From positions 1-41,018 of the forward strand of contig JAGRLL010000282.1 in the NCBI GenBank assembly GCA_020441855.1: a stretch of DNA of 41,018 nt. The letters run 5' to 3'. Positions 31,055 through 39,052 of the stretch are shown piece by piece; positions within the stretch are counted from its first letter, which is position 1, and each line of letters begins with the position of its first letter. The stretch is from Nitratireductor sp. Its GTDB lineage: Bacteria; Pseudomonadota; Alphaproteobacteria; Rhizobiales; Rhizobiaceae. The notes under the pieces were generated by a model. The model was not told the DNA's origin. It did no database searches and saw nothing but the letters and a program-made list of their open reading frames with translations. The translations under genes were made by a program, and so were the position numbers.

Positions 31055-32251
31055 ATGGCGACGGCGCAAAAGACGACGATCTACGGAACTATCAACGACG
31101 AGGCGATGGAGACCCTGCGGCGGCGCATGAACGTGGTTCATCCGATCGAGGAACCTTTCGTGCGCTACATCAATGCCGACAGTATCCGGCATGCAGCGCG
31201 CGCTATCGGCGATTCCAATCCGATGTGGATCGATCCCGAACATGCCGCCAAATCCCGGTTTGGTAAGCTGATGGCCCCGCCGGCCATTCTGTACGGCGTG
31301 TCCTGGGGCAGTTGGGATATGCGGCGGGGCGAGGGGCTGCCTGGCGTGCATGGCCTGCATGCCCGCGACCGCTGGACCTACTACCGCCCGCTGCTGGAGG
31401 GCGACGAGGTCTCCGCAACGAAGAAGCTCGTTGGCCTCGAAGAGAAGCGGGGCTCGTATTCGGGCAAGGCGGTCATGCAGATCCGGGAATTCAATTTCGG
31501 CAATCAGCGGGGCGAAGCGGTTGCCCGCTGCCAGATGTCCGCGCTGCGCGTCGAGCGGCACGTCGGAAAGGGCTCCAACAAATACGCCAACACACCGAAG
31601 GCGAAATATACCGACGAGGAGATTGCGAATATCGACGACGAGGTCGCCGCGGAAATCGTGCGTGGCAGTGATACGCGGTACTGGGAGGACGTGGAGGTCG
31701 GCGAGAAGATGCAGCCCGTCGTGCGCGGCCCCCTTTCGGTGTCCGACATGATCGCCTGGATGATGGGCATGGGTTCGCCGCATATCCGCAGCGGCCAGTA
31801 CTGGTTGGACTATCGCAGGCGTACCCCGAAGGTCGCGGTTCCCGACCCGGAAACGCGAATCCCGCAAGCGGTCGAACGGGTTCACTGGGATCCCTTCCTC
31901 GCGGCGGAGATCGGCATGCCCGCTCCGTACGATTACGGCGCGCAAAGGGGCGCATGGGGGACGCATCTCGTAACCAACTGGGCAGGCGATGACGGATGGG
32001 TCGCCGAGGTCGACATCCAGTACCGGGGCATGAATTTTCTCGGAGACACGATCTGGCTTTCGGGTGAGGTGGTCGACAAATGGAGAGGCGCCAGGACTGG
32101 CACGGGCTACGTCGAGACCTCGATTGCCTGTATTAATCAGCGAGGCGAGAACATAATGCCCGGCAAGGCGATTGTCGCGCTGCCCGACCGCGACAGGCCG
32201 CTACCCAATTTTCCGATCGATCCCGATGCCGATCTTCCCGGCTCGGAATGA
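31055..32251 (+). CDS. Double-hotdog MaoC/FAS1-like dehydratase
   Basis: The 398-residue protein fuses two hotdog units. The first (about residues 30-170) has AIGDSNPMWIDPEHAAKSRF and LMAPPAILYG, the FAS1-like dehydratase signature with Asp and a changed His position. The second (about 205-380) has YWEDVEVGEKMQPVVRGPLS and YDYGAQRGAWGTHLVTNWAG, then IQYRGMNFLGDTIWLSGEV. Hydration or dehydration of enoyl-CoA or 3-hydroxyacyl-CoA is expected. GGTGGAG precedes the ATG. It is the first gene of the operon with a CoA-transferase and an enoyl-CoA hydratase, under the putative GntR site. Confidence 0.85.
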   Translation: MATAQKTTIYGTINDEAMETLRRRMNVVHPIEEPFVRYINADSIRHAARAIGDSNPMWIDPEHAAKSRFGKLMAPPAILYGVSWGSWDMRRGEGLPGVHGLHARDRWTYYRPLLEGDEVSATKKLVGLEEKRGSYSGKAVMQIREFNFGNQRGEAVARCQMSALRVERHVGKGSNKYANTPKAKYTDEEIANIDDEVAAEIVRGSDTRYWEDVEVGEKMQPVVRGPLSVSDMIAWMMGMGSPHIRSGQYWLDYRRRTPKVAVPDPETRIPQAVERVHWDPFLAAEIGMPAPYDYGAQRGAWGTHLVTNWAGDDGWVAEVDIQYRGMNFLGDTIWLSGEVVDKWRGARTGTGYVETSIACINQRGENIMPGKAIVALPDRDRPLPNFPIDPDADLPGSE

Positions 32252-32292
32252 TGCGGACCTGAGTTCACGGACCAATTGCAAGGTTTTCACAC

Positions 32293-33510
32293 ATGTCCTC
32301 CAACGAACCAATCCTGTCGGGGCTGCGCGTACTCGACCTGTCGCACCAATATTCCGGCGCGATGGCGGCCGCTCTGCTGGCCGACCTGGGCGCCGACGTC
32401 ATTGCGGTGGAACATCCCAAGGGCAGTCCCATACGGACCATGCTTCCCAAGAAGGACGGAGAGTCCCTGTGGTGGAAGGTTGTGCAACGCGGCAAGCGTT
32501 CGATCACGCTAAACCTTTCCGATCCTAGGGGTCGTTCAATGGCCTTGGAATTGATGAAGGATTGCGACATCGTAATCGAGAATTTCCGGCCGGGCACGAT
32601 GGAAAAATGGTCTCTTGGCCCGCAAGACCTTGAGGCGGCCGGATTAAACCTGGTCTTCTTGCGCATCAGCGGTTTCGGGCAGACGGGACCAATGCGCCAG
32701 CGGCCCGGTTTTGGTACGGTCGCTGAGGCGATGAGCGGTTTTGCCCAGTTGAACGGTTTCCCCGACGGCCCGCCGGTATTCCCGTCGACTACACTTGCTG
32801 ATGGCGTGACTGCTGTATTCGGAGCCTTCGGTACGCTGGCGGCTTATGTTTCACAGATGCGCAAGGACAGGCCGGGCATTCAGGTGGTGGACATGGCTTT
32901 GTTCGAGGCCTTGTTCCGGCTGATCCCGACGCAGGTCGCGGCTTTTAATCAATTGGGCACCATCCCAAAACGGCCGGGCAATTTTCTCAGCAGTCACGGC
33001 GTGCTTCGCAATCTCTACAGGACCGGTGACGACCGATACCTTTGCATCAGCGCGGTCGGGGCGGTTGCAATACGCCGCGTGCTCGTTGCAGCCGGCCTTG
33101 CGGATCTGATTGCGCAGGTCGATTCAGGCGTGGTGGCTTCCGACGCCAGGAAATTCGAGGACTTCCTGATCGAGACGAACCGGCAACTCGAAGCCTGGAT
33201 GGCGTCACTCGGCTATGACGAGGTCAGCGACAAACTTCAGGCGGCTGACGTGGTGTTCAACCGTATCTACGACGCCTCGGACATTGTTGCCGACGAGCAC
33301 TATAAGGAACGTGAAGACCTGATATCCGTCTCGGATACCGTCCTTGGCCCAGTTCTGATGCAGGGGATTGTGCCCAAGTTCCAAGGCGTGCATCACGAGG
33401 TGAGACACGCCGGCCAGCAGCTAGGCGCTGACAATCGCGACGTGCTTGGCAAACGGTTCAACCTGACCGAGGATGACCTCGAAGCGATGAAACTTTCCGG
33501 AGTCGTGTGA
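32293..33510 (+). CDS. CaiB/BaiF class III CoA-transferase (second)
   Basis: The 405-residue protein shows GLRVLDLSHQYSGAMAAALL, ADLGADVIAVEHP, VIENFRPGTMEKW, and the catalytic Asp170 in TLADGVTAVFGAFG, with the C-terminal KFQGVHHEVRHAGQQLGADN region. It transfers CoA between carboxylates. It is clearly different from the other CoA-transferase in the window, in particular with TTLADG in place of PISDYS. An AAGG lies about nine bases before the ATG. Its stop overlaps the next ATG by one base (TGATG), so it is co-translated with an enoyl-CoA hydratase, which probably acts on its product. Confidence 0.92.
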   Translation: MSSNEPILSGLRVLDLSHQYSGAMAAALLADLGADVIAVEHPKGSPIRTMLPKKDGESLWWKVVQRGKRSITLNLSDPRGRSMALELMKDCDIVIENFRPGTMEKWSLGPQDLEAAGLNLVFLRISGFGQTGPMRQRPGFGTVAEAMSGFAQLNGFPDGPPVFPSTTLADGVTAVFGAFGTLAAYVSQMRKDRPGIQVVDMALFEALFRLIPTQVAAFNQLGTIPKRPGNFLSSHGVLRNLYRTGDDRYLCISAVGAVAIRRVLVAAGLADLIAQVDSGVVASDARKFEDFLIETNRQLEAWMASLGYDEVSDKLQAADVVFNRIYDASDIVADEHYKEREDLISVSDTVLGPVLMQGIVPKFQGVHHEVRHAGQQLGADNRDVLGKRFNLTEDDLEAMKLSGVV

Positions 33511-34325
33511 TGTCGGAGAAACCGGAGCTTCGGGGCGCTCGCCTTGAAACCGAAGGACGTATCGCCCGTCTTGTCCTTGACCGTGACGATGTCCGAAACG
33601 AACTGACGGGCACGAAGCTCTATGAAGCAATCGTCGAAACCGTCGACTGGATTAATTCGGGCGAGGAGATATCCGTTCTCGTCATCACCGGAACTGGTAA
33701 ATCGTTTTCGGCGGGTGGCAATGTCAAAGACATGCACGAGCGCCGTGGCGCATTCGATGGAGATGTTTACGAATTGCAGGCGAAGTACCGCACTGGTATA
33801 CAGATGATGGCTACTGCTATGCACCGGCTTGATGTTCCGTCGATCGCGCAAATCAATGGTGCGGCAATTGGAGCCGGACTCGATCTGGCCTGCATGTGCG
33901 ACCTGCGTATCGCCTCGGAGACGGCTAGGCTCGGTGAAACCTTCGTTAATCTCGGGATCATTCCAGGCGACGGCGGCGCATGGTTCCTGCAGCGTCTTAT
34001 CGGCTACCAGAAGGCAGCTGAACTCACATTTACTGGGCGCTTGATCGACGCGCGGGAGGCCATGCAATTGGGCATCCTGCTAGATGTGGTGCCAGCGGAG
34101 AAACTTGCCGGCCGGGTCAACGCGTTGGCGAAGGAAATTGCGGCAAAGCCGCCACGCGCGCTTCGCTTGACCAAGCGGTTGATGAAAAATGCGCAGCGAC
34201 TCGAACTCGATGATTTCCTGGACGTTTGCGCGGTCTTTCAAGGTATGTCGCACCATACGGCCGATCACGGCGAAGCAGTCGATGCCTTTCTGTCAAAACG
34301 GAATCCCCGTTTTTCCGGCAGATAG
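33510..34325 (+). CDS. Enoyl-CoA hydratase/isomerase family protein
   Basis: The 271-residue crotonase-fold protein has the oxyanion-hole motifs FSAGGNVKDM (about residues 69-78) and INGAAIGAGLDLA (near 114). The acidic stretch GETFVNLGIIPGDGG (near 142) supplies the Glu and Asp catalytic positions. It hydrates or isomerises enoyl-CoA. The ATG at 33510 is preferred to the GTG one codon earlier. Its partners are the CoA-transferase and the hotdog hydratase. The 149-base gap after it holds a short GCGGTT hairpin without a T-run. Confidence 0.9.
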   Translation: MSEKPELRGARLETEGRIARLVLDRDDVRNELTGTKLYEAIVETVDWINSGEEISVLVITGTGKSFSAGGNVKDMHERRGAFDGDVYELQAKYRTGIQMMATAMHRLDVPSIAQINGAAIGAGLDLACMCDLRIASETARLGETFVNLGIIPGDGGAWFLQRLIGYQKAAELTFTGRLIDAREAMQLGILLDVVPAEKLAGRVNALAKEIAAKPPRALRLTKRLMKNAQRLELDDFLDVCAVFQGMSHHTADHGEAVDAFLSKRNPRFSGR

Positions 34326-34474
34326 TGAAAATCTTCGGATTCGATTCGCGGTTTTGAACCGCTTGGCAACTTGATTGGTAGGCTGGAGCCCCACCTGCAA
34401 CAAACCCAAAGACTCGCACGGCCCGATTGACGATTGCATGACGCAGAAGCAATAGCGTATGCCCGTCACCTGAA

Positions 34475-35542
34475 ATGACCAGCGGACCAGCCATGCTCAG
34501 CGTTTCTCAGCCAACCGGGAAGGAATTGATATTTCCGCTTGCCGAACCGCCGCAGTGCGGCGAACCGTTGGAGGTGGCGCCGGGCATTATGTGGCTACGC
34601 CTGCCATTGCCGTTTCGCCTCGATCACGTCAATGTCTGGCTGCTCGATGACGGAGACGGCTGGGCCATCATCGACACAGGCATCGCCAGTGATGCCTGCC
34701 GGCAGATCTGGGAACGTTTGCTGGCCGGACAGCTGGCCGGAAAACGTATCACAAGGGTCATCGTCACCCACTACCATCCCGACCATATCGGCCTTGCCGG
34801 CTGGCTGTGCGAGCGCACCGGTGCACCGCTCCTGATCGGCCAGATGGACTATCTGGCGAGTTCCAACATCTCGCTCGGTCCGGGCGCTCTGGACAATTCC
34901 GTCTACCACGACTTCTACCTGCGGAACGGTGCCTCGCGCGAAACCGCCGATATCGTCAGCACCTCAGGCCACGGCTATCTGCGCATGGTCAGTCCCCTGC
35001 CGCACAGCTTCGTCCGGCTGACGGCAGGAGAACGGCTCACCATCGGCAGCCGGACTTTCGAAATAATGACCGGCGAGGGCCATTCACCGGAACAGCTGAT
35101 GTTCCACTGCCCGGAAGACAGCATCTTCCTGTCGGCCGACCAGGTGATCGAGAAGATCACGCCGAACATCAGCGTGTGGGCCGTCGAACCGGATGGCGAT
35201 CCGCTGGGTCTTTACCTGCAGAGTCTCGAGCGGCTGATACACGACGTCAGCGACGTCGCGCTCGTCCTGCCGGGCCACAGGCGGCCCTTTCACGGACTGC
35301 ATCTGCGCTGCCGGCAGATCGCGGAGCATCACGCAGAACGGTGTGACCTGATCCGGGAGACAGTGAGGCAGGGTTCCTACACTGTTTCGGAACTGGTTCC
35401 GGTGCTCTTCCACCGCCCTCTCGACCCGCACCAGTTGAGCTTTGCCTTCAGCGAGACGCTCGCCCATGTGAATTATATGATACGGCTCGGTGAACTGCAC
35501 TGGATCGATGCCGGGGACGTCAGGAAAATGGCCATTGGATAG
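34475..35542 (+). CDS. MBL-fold metallo-hydrolase
   Basis: The 355-residue protein has the metallo-beta-lactamase fold with THYHPDHIG (zinc ligands within residues 99-104), later ligands in TGEGHSPEQLMFH and FLSADQVIEKI, and VLPGHRRPFHG. The C-terminal extension resembles a winged-helix MBL-associated domain. It probably hydrolyses a thioester or lactone in the cytosol. A thioesterase role fits the location beside CoA genes, but beta-lactamase activity is not suggested. The ribosome site at 34475 is weak and an ATG at 34493 is an alternative. It lies alone after the CoA-gene operon, next to the recombinase module. Confidence 0.8.
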   Translation: MTSGPAMLSVSQPTGKELIFPLAEPPQCGEPLEVAPGIMWLRLPLPFRLDHVNVWLLDDGDGWAIIDTGIASDACRQIWERLLAGQLAGKRITRVIVTHYHPDHIGLAGWLCERTGAPLLIGQMDYLASSNISLGPGALDNSVYHDFYLRNGASRETADIVSTSGHGYLRMVSPLPHSFVRLTAGERLTIGSRTFEIMTGEGHSPEQLMFHCPEDSIFLSADQVIEKITPNISVWAVEPDGDPLGLYLQSLERLIHDVSDVALVLPGHRRPFHGLHLRCRQIAEHHAERCDLIRETVRQGSYTVSELVPVLFHRPLDPHQLSFAFSETLAHVNYMIRLGELHWIDAGDVRKMAIG

Positions 35543-35555
35543 CGGGCAATTGTGC

Positions 35556-35750
35556 TCCCTGAAAACGATTCCCACCGTTCCCTGATACGCGCAATTGCCT
35601 TCCCTGATACCTTAATTTTTTCCCTGTTATATTTGTTAGGGAATTCAGGTGAATTAGGTAATGATTTCAGCTGGATATAATAGACGAAAAGCCCCGAAAG
35701 CCCTTATAATTCGAAATATTCCCTCTATTTTCCCGTAGAACAGGGAAATC
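35556..35750. repeat. TTCCCTG-type repeat cluster beside the recombinase
   Basis: In the gene-poor region between the MBL gene and the recombinase, TCCCTG occurs at 35556-35561. It recurs as TTCCCTGATAC at 35578-35588 and 35600-35610, and as TTCCCTGTTAT at 35620-35630. Inverted relatives AGGGAATT (about 35638) and CAGGGAAA (about 35741) and a degenerate ATTCCCTC (about 35718) follow. Similar repeats are familiar next to large serine recombinases in Rhizobiales genomes. They may be recombinase-binding or attachment-related DNA. The region is AT-rich and has no other feature. Confidence 0.6.
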
Positions 35751-35997
35751 CGCACTGGAGACAGGTTCTCACGAGACTGCGCACACCACCACTCAGTCTG
35801 CCGGTTTCGGGCAGTTTTCCAGTCTCTTTGAATAGTACCGTACTTCCGGGACGTTGGCGCGCCATTTTCTCGATCTCCTGGCGGAGATCCCGTCTCTGGC
35901 GGTCATTTTCGCCCGAATTGGCCTGATTGTCTCTGGAGAGCGTTTTCGGGGTCCAGGTGTTTGGCGATTGCGGTTGTGAAATCACGCGAATGATCAT
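35725..35997 (-). CDS. Small hypothetical protein coupled to the recombinase
   Basis: A 90-codon frame begins at an ATG that overlaps the recombinase TGA (ATGA). The product is polar and basic, with a likely helix NDRQRRDLRQEIEKMARQRP and a Cys-containing tail (TCLQCGFPC) that could bind metal. It has no recognised family. Its 3' end overlaps the repeat cluster. The coupling suggests an accessory factor, such as a directionality factor. A chance open frame is the alternative. Confidence 0.35.
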   Translation of the reverse strand: MIIRVISQPQSPNTWTPKTLSRDNQANSGENDRQRRDLRQEIEKMARQRPGSTVLFKETGKLPETGRLSGGVRSLVRTCLQCGFPCSTGK

Positions 35998-37691
35998 TGG
36001 AGCTCGAGCAGTGAGCGTTGGTCTTTCCACGTGATCGGCAAATGATCGAGCCGGCTGAGGCGTTTCGCAGTCATTTCGATTGGCTGATTGCCATCAAGAA
36101 TGCCCCGAACGATATCCGGCGCGAGGAAAGCCAGCGGCAGGATTCGACTGATCTCTCCAGCGTCGGATCCAGTCGATTTGGCGAGTTCAGTGATCGATTG
36201 TGACTTACCGCTGGTCAGTTGATTGGCGAGGAAGTGCGCCTGGCCCAGTAACCGGATCAGGTTTGAATCCGCGTTTGTTGCTGGATGCTGTGCATCCGTG
36301 AGAACCAGCCTGGCCTCCACGCCGCGTCGGCGAAGCTGGATCGGCAAGTGGATCGTTGCCGTTTGGGGCTCTCTGGCATCTTCTCCTGTCTCCGCGGTGG
36401 CTTCCTCACGATCCATCCCAATGCCGATCGCCTCGGCCAGCCCGATCCGGTCGATCTCGATGGTGATCACGTCTGGCTGCAACATGACGCGATGGATTAT
36501 CCGCTGGAGGTTGTCCCGTTTTGCCTCCATCGTTCCGGTTTCCAGTTGATCTGCCATCGCGGCGCCTGATGCGATGGCTCGTTGTGCTGTCTCCGGGTAG
36601 CAGTCCGTCAGTTCGCACATGTCGAGCAGCCTGACCTTGCTGCGGAGCAGGCCTGTGATCTCATTGAGGACGATCGTCTCGATCTGCTGTGCCGGCAGTC
36701 GCCAGCCGTCCTTTTCCTTCCGATGCGCCTGCATCAGCCGGTGCGAGATGTAGTAGCGATAGCGGCGTCCCTTCTTTGCAGCATGGGTTGGAGACATGCG
36801 GTCGCCGGTTTCGTCGTACAGTAGACCGGTCAGCAGATGCGGCTGGGTGACGTTGGTGTCCGATCTTCTGCTGGATGCCTTGTCGTCGAGCATGGCATGG
36901 ACACGGTCGAAGGTAGTTTCATCGATGATCGCCTCGTGCTGGCCGGGATAGATGTTGGCGCCATGCCGTATGCAGCCCCTGTAGATCGGGTTATAGAGGA
37001 TGCGGTAGAGGTGACCCCTCGACATCGGAACGCTGCCAGTCAGGCTTGTCCGGTTCGGCTTTCTTGCCTTCGAGACGATCCCTTTGTCATCGGCTTCTTC
37101 TTTCAGTTTTCTGACCGAGCCTAGTTCGAGGTAGGTGTCGAACAGCCATCGGATCGTTGTCGCCTCCTTTTGGTTGATGACGAGCTTGCGGTCGATGGCG
37201 TCGTAGCCGAGTGGTACCAGCCCTCCCATCCACATGCCCTTTTTCTTGGAGGCTGCGATCTTGTCCCTGATGCGTTCTGCCGTAACCTCCCTTTCGAACT
37301 GGGCAAAGGACAGCAGCATGTTGAGTGTCAATCTTCCCATGGAGGTGGAGGTATTGAACTGCTGCGTAACCGAGACGAAGGACACATCACTTGCATCGAA
37401 GATCTCGACGATACGGGAGAAGTCCATCAGTGACCGGGTCAGCCGGTCGATCTTGTAGACAACGACGATATCGACCCGTTTGGCCTTCACCTCCTCCAGC
37501 AATCGAAGCAGGGCAGGGCGATCCGTGGTCCCGCCCGACAGGCCACCATCGTCATATCGATGCGACAGTGGTTTCCAGCCCAGTTCCTTCTGCGAGGCAA
37601 TGAATGCCTCGCAGGCCTCCCGCTGGGCATCGAGAGAGTTGAAGTCCTGTTCCAGTCCTTCCTCGGAGGATTTGCGCGTGTAGATCGCCAC
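35994..37691 (-). CDS. Large serine recombinase
   Basis: The 565-residue protein has the resolvase catalytic domain at the N-terminus: IYTRKSSEEG with Ser8 as the probable nucleophile, DIVVVYKIDRLTRSLMDF and the helix FAQFEREVTAERIRDKI. A recombinase domain (about residues 165-270) with GHLYRILYNPIYRG follows. There is no clear zinc-ribbon beyond the coiled region, but the C-terminal HTH-like stretch (ITELAKSTGSDAGEISRIL) is the one found in rhizobial members. It integrates or excises DNA at attachment sites. The first codon available is a GTG. The usual short ATG-led N-terminus is missing because foreign sequence (the aldehyde dehydrogenase end) adjoins it. Confidence 0.9.
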   Translation of the reverse strand: MAIYTRKSSEEGLEQDFNSLDAQREACEAFIASQKELGWKPLSHRYDDGGLSGGTTDRPALLRLLEEVKAKRVDIVVVYKIDRLTRSLMDFSRIVEIFDASDVSFVSVTQQFNTSTSMGRLTLNMLLSFAQFEREVTAERIRDKIAASKKKGMWMGGLVPLGYDAIDRKLVINQKEATTIRWLFDTYLELGSVRKLKEEADDKGIVSKARKPNRTSLTGSVPMSRGHLYRILYNPIYRGCIRHGANIYPGQHEAIIDETTFDRVHAMLDDKASSRRSDTNVTQPHLLTGLLYDETGDRMSPTHAAKKGRRYRYYISHRLMQAHRKEKDGWRLPAQQIETIVLNEITGLLRSKVRLLDMCELTDCYPETAQRAIASGAAMADQLETGTMEAKRDNLQRIIHRVMLQPDVITIEIDRIGLAEAIGIGMDREEATAETGEDAREPQTATIHLPIQLRRRGVEARLVLTDAQHPATNADSNLIRLLGQAHFLANQLTSGKSQSITELAKSTGSDAGEISRILPLAFLAPDIVRGILDGNQPIEMTAKRLSRLDHLPITWKDQRSLLELQ

Positions 37692-37711
37692 ACGTAGCGA
37701 ATGACGCCCGC

Positions 37712-39052
37712 TTATCCGATGCCGCCGGTGCCGAGGCCCGATTGGCGCAAGCCAGCAAACGGCATCCAGTCGGTACGAAAGGCCGTGTGGTCGTTGATCA
37801 TGATACCGGAACCGTCAAGCCGGTCGGCGACGGCAAGCGTGCGATTGATATCTCTGCCGAACACGGCGGCCTGAAACGCCACCGGTAGCGCGTTGGCGCG
37901 GCGCACGGCTTCTCCGACATCGGTGTACCGAAAAAGGCAGGTGACGGGCCCGAATATCTCCAGCGTCGAGACCTTCGAGTCCTCTGGCGGCTCGACCAGA
38001 ACGGTTGGGGCATAACATGTCTTGCTGATGGCCTGCCCGCCAATCGCAATTCGCGCGCCTGCCTTTTCGGCTTCCAGAACCCAGTCGCTCACCCGCTCGA
38101 CCTCTCGTGGTAGGATCAGCGGTCCGGCTTCGGTTTCCTCGCGAGTAGGGTCTCCGGAGACGAGATCAGCCACCGCTTGCGTCAGCCGGTTCTCCACCTC
38201 ATCGGCAATCGAGGCATGCGCGAAGATACGTTGCACGGAAACGCAGACCTGGCCGGAATGGTAATAACCGCCCTTGACCAGTAGCGGGATAGCCGCGTCG
38301 AGATCTGCATCAGGCATCAAAATCACCGGAGCGGCGCCACCATGTTCGAGCGCGCAACGCGTGCCGGGCGCAAGCTTCGAGCGCAGATGCCAGCCGACCT
38401 TTGCCGAGCCGATGAAGGTGAGGAAGGCGACTCGCGGATCGGTCGCGAGCTTTTCGGCGTCGGGGATGTCGAGCAGTGCCAGCCGGCACCATTCCTCGGG
38501 CAGTCCGGCCTCATAGGCAAGTTCCACGAAGCGCCGCGCCGATAACGGCGTGGGGTCGGCCGGCTTGACGATAACCGGGCAACCCGTCGCGATGGCCGGC
38601 GCCACCTGATGGACGATCAGGTTGAGCGGATGGTTGAACGCACTGATCGCCACCACGGGGCCAATCGGCTCACGACGGGTGAATGCGATGCGTTCCGCGC
38701 CTGCCGGCGACAGATCCATCGGTACCTGCCGGCCCGCGATGCGTTCGATTTCGCTGGCGGCCAGTTCAACGCCATGGATCGCGCGGTCGGCTTCGATGTG
38801 GGCGTCGATCAGCGGCTTGCCGCCTTCGAGCGCGATGGTCATGGCGAGGTCGTTACGCTCGGCTTTCATGAGATCGGCAAGTCGCAACAGGATATCGCGT
38901 CGCCGAAAGGCTGGGAAATGCGCGCGGCCACGATGCAGGACCCTCATCTCATCCAACCAGATATCGACCGTTTCAAACGGCGTGCGTTCAAGTGTGGCGA
39001 TCGGCTCGCGGTCGAAGGTGCGGAATACGGTAAGCGTGGCGTCAGTTTTCAC
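37712..39052 (-). CDS. Aldehyde dehydrogenase, apparently 3'-truncated
   Basis: The 446-residue NAD(P)-dependent aldehyde dehydrogenase has Asn140 (SAFNHPLN), Glu236 in LEHGGAAPV, and the nucleophile Cys270 in SGQVCVSVQR, so the active site is complete. Family members of this type usually continue about 20 residues after WMPFAGLRQSGLGTGG with an oligomerisation strand (MRDM...EKM-like). Here it ends at GIG followed at once by a TAA and the recombinase gene. It overlaps the upstream TPP-enzyme gene by 11 bases, so the two are an operon. Loss of the last strand might weaken tetramer formation; the enzyme may still be partly active. Substrate unknown. Confidence 0.85.
   Translation of the reverse strand: MKTDATLTVFRTFDREPIATLERTPFETVDIWLDEMRVLHRGRAHFPAFRRRDILLRLADLMKAERNDLAMTIALEGGKPLIDAHIEADRAIHGVELAASEIERIAGRQVPMDLSPAGAERIAFTRREPIGPVVAISAFNHPLNLIVHQVAPAIATGCPVIVKPADPTPLSARRFVELAYEAGLPEEWCRLALLDIPDAEKLATDPRVAFLTFIGSAKVGWHLRSKLAPGTRCALEHGGAAPVILMPDADLDAAIPLLVKGGYYHSGQVCVSVQRIFAHASIADEVENRLTQAVADLVSGDPTREETEAGPLILPREVERVSDWVLEAEKAGARIAIGGQAISKTCYAPTVLVEPPEDSKVSTLEIFGPVTCLFRYTDVGEAVRRANALPVAFQAAVFGRDINRTLAVADRLDGSGIMINDHTAFRTDWMPFAGLRQSGLGTGGIG

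Larger units (their letters stand above)
35540..37715 (-). mobile_element. Large-serine-recombinase module at island end
   Basis: The module consists of the recombinase gene, a coupled small ORF and the TTCCCTG repeat cluster. Its right edge coincides with the point where the aldehyde dehydrogenase gene stops short, at about 37712-37716. The left edge is not visible; the mobile unit may include the whole catabolic region to its left. The boundary is inferred from the truncated gene, not from a matched pair of attachment sites. Confidence 0.5.

Noticed and set aside
34348..34362. GCGGTT-TTG-AACCGC hairpin after the enoyl-CoA hydratase gene, considered as a terminator.
   Set aside because: The stem is short and no T-run follows on either strand.
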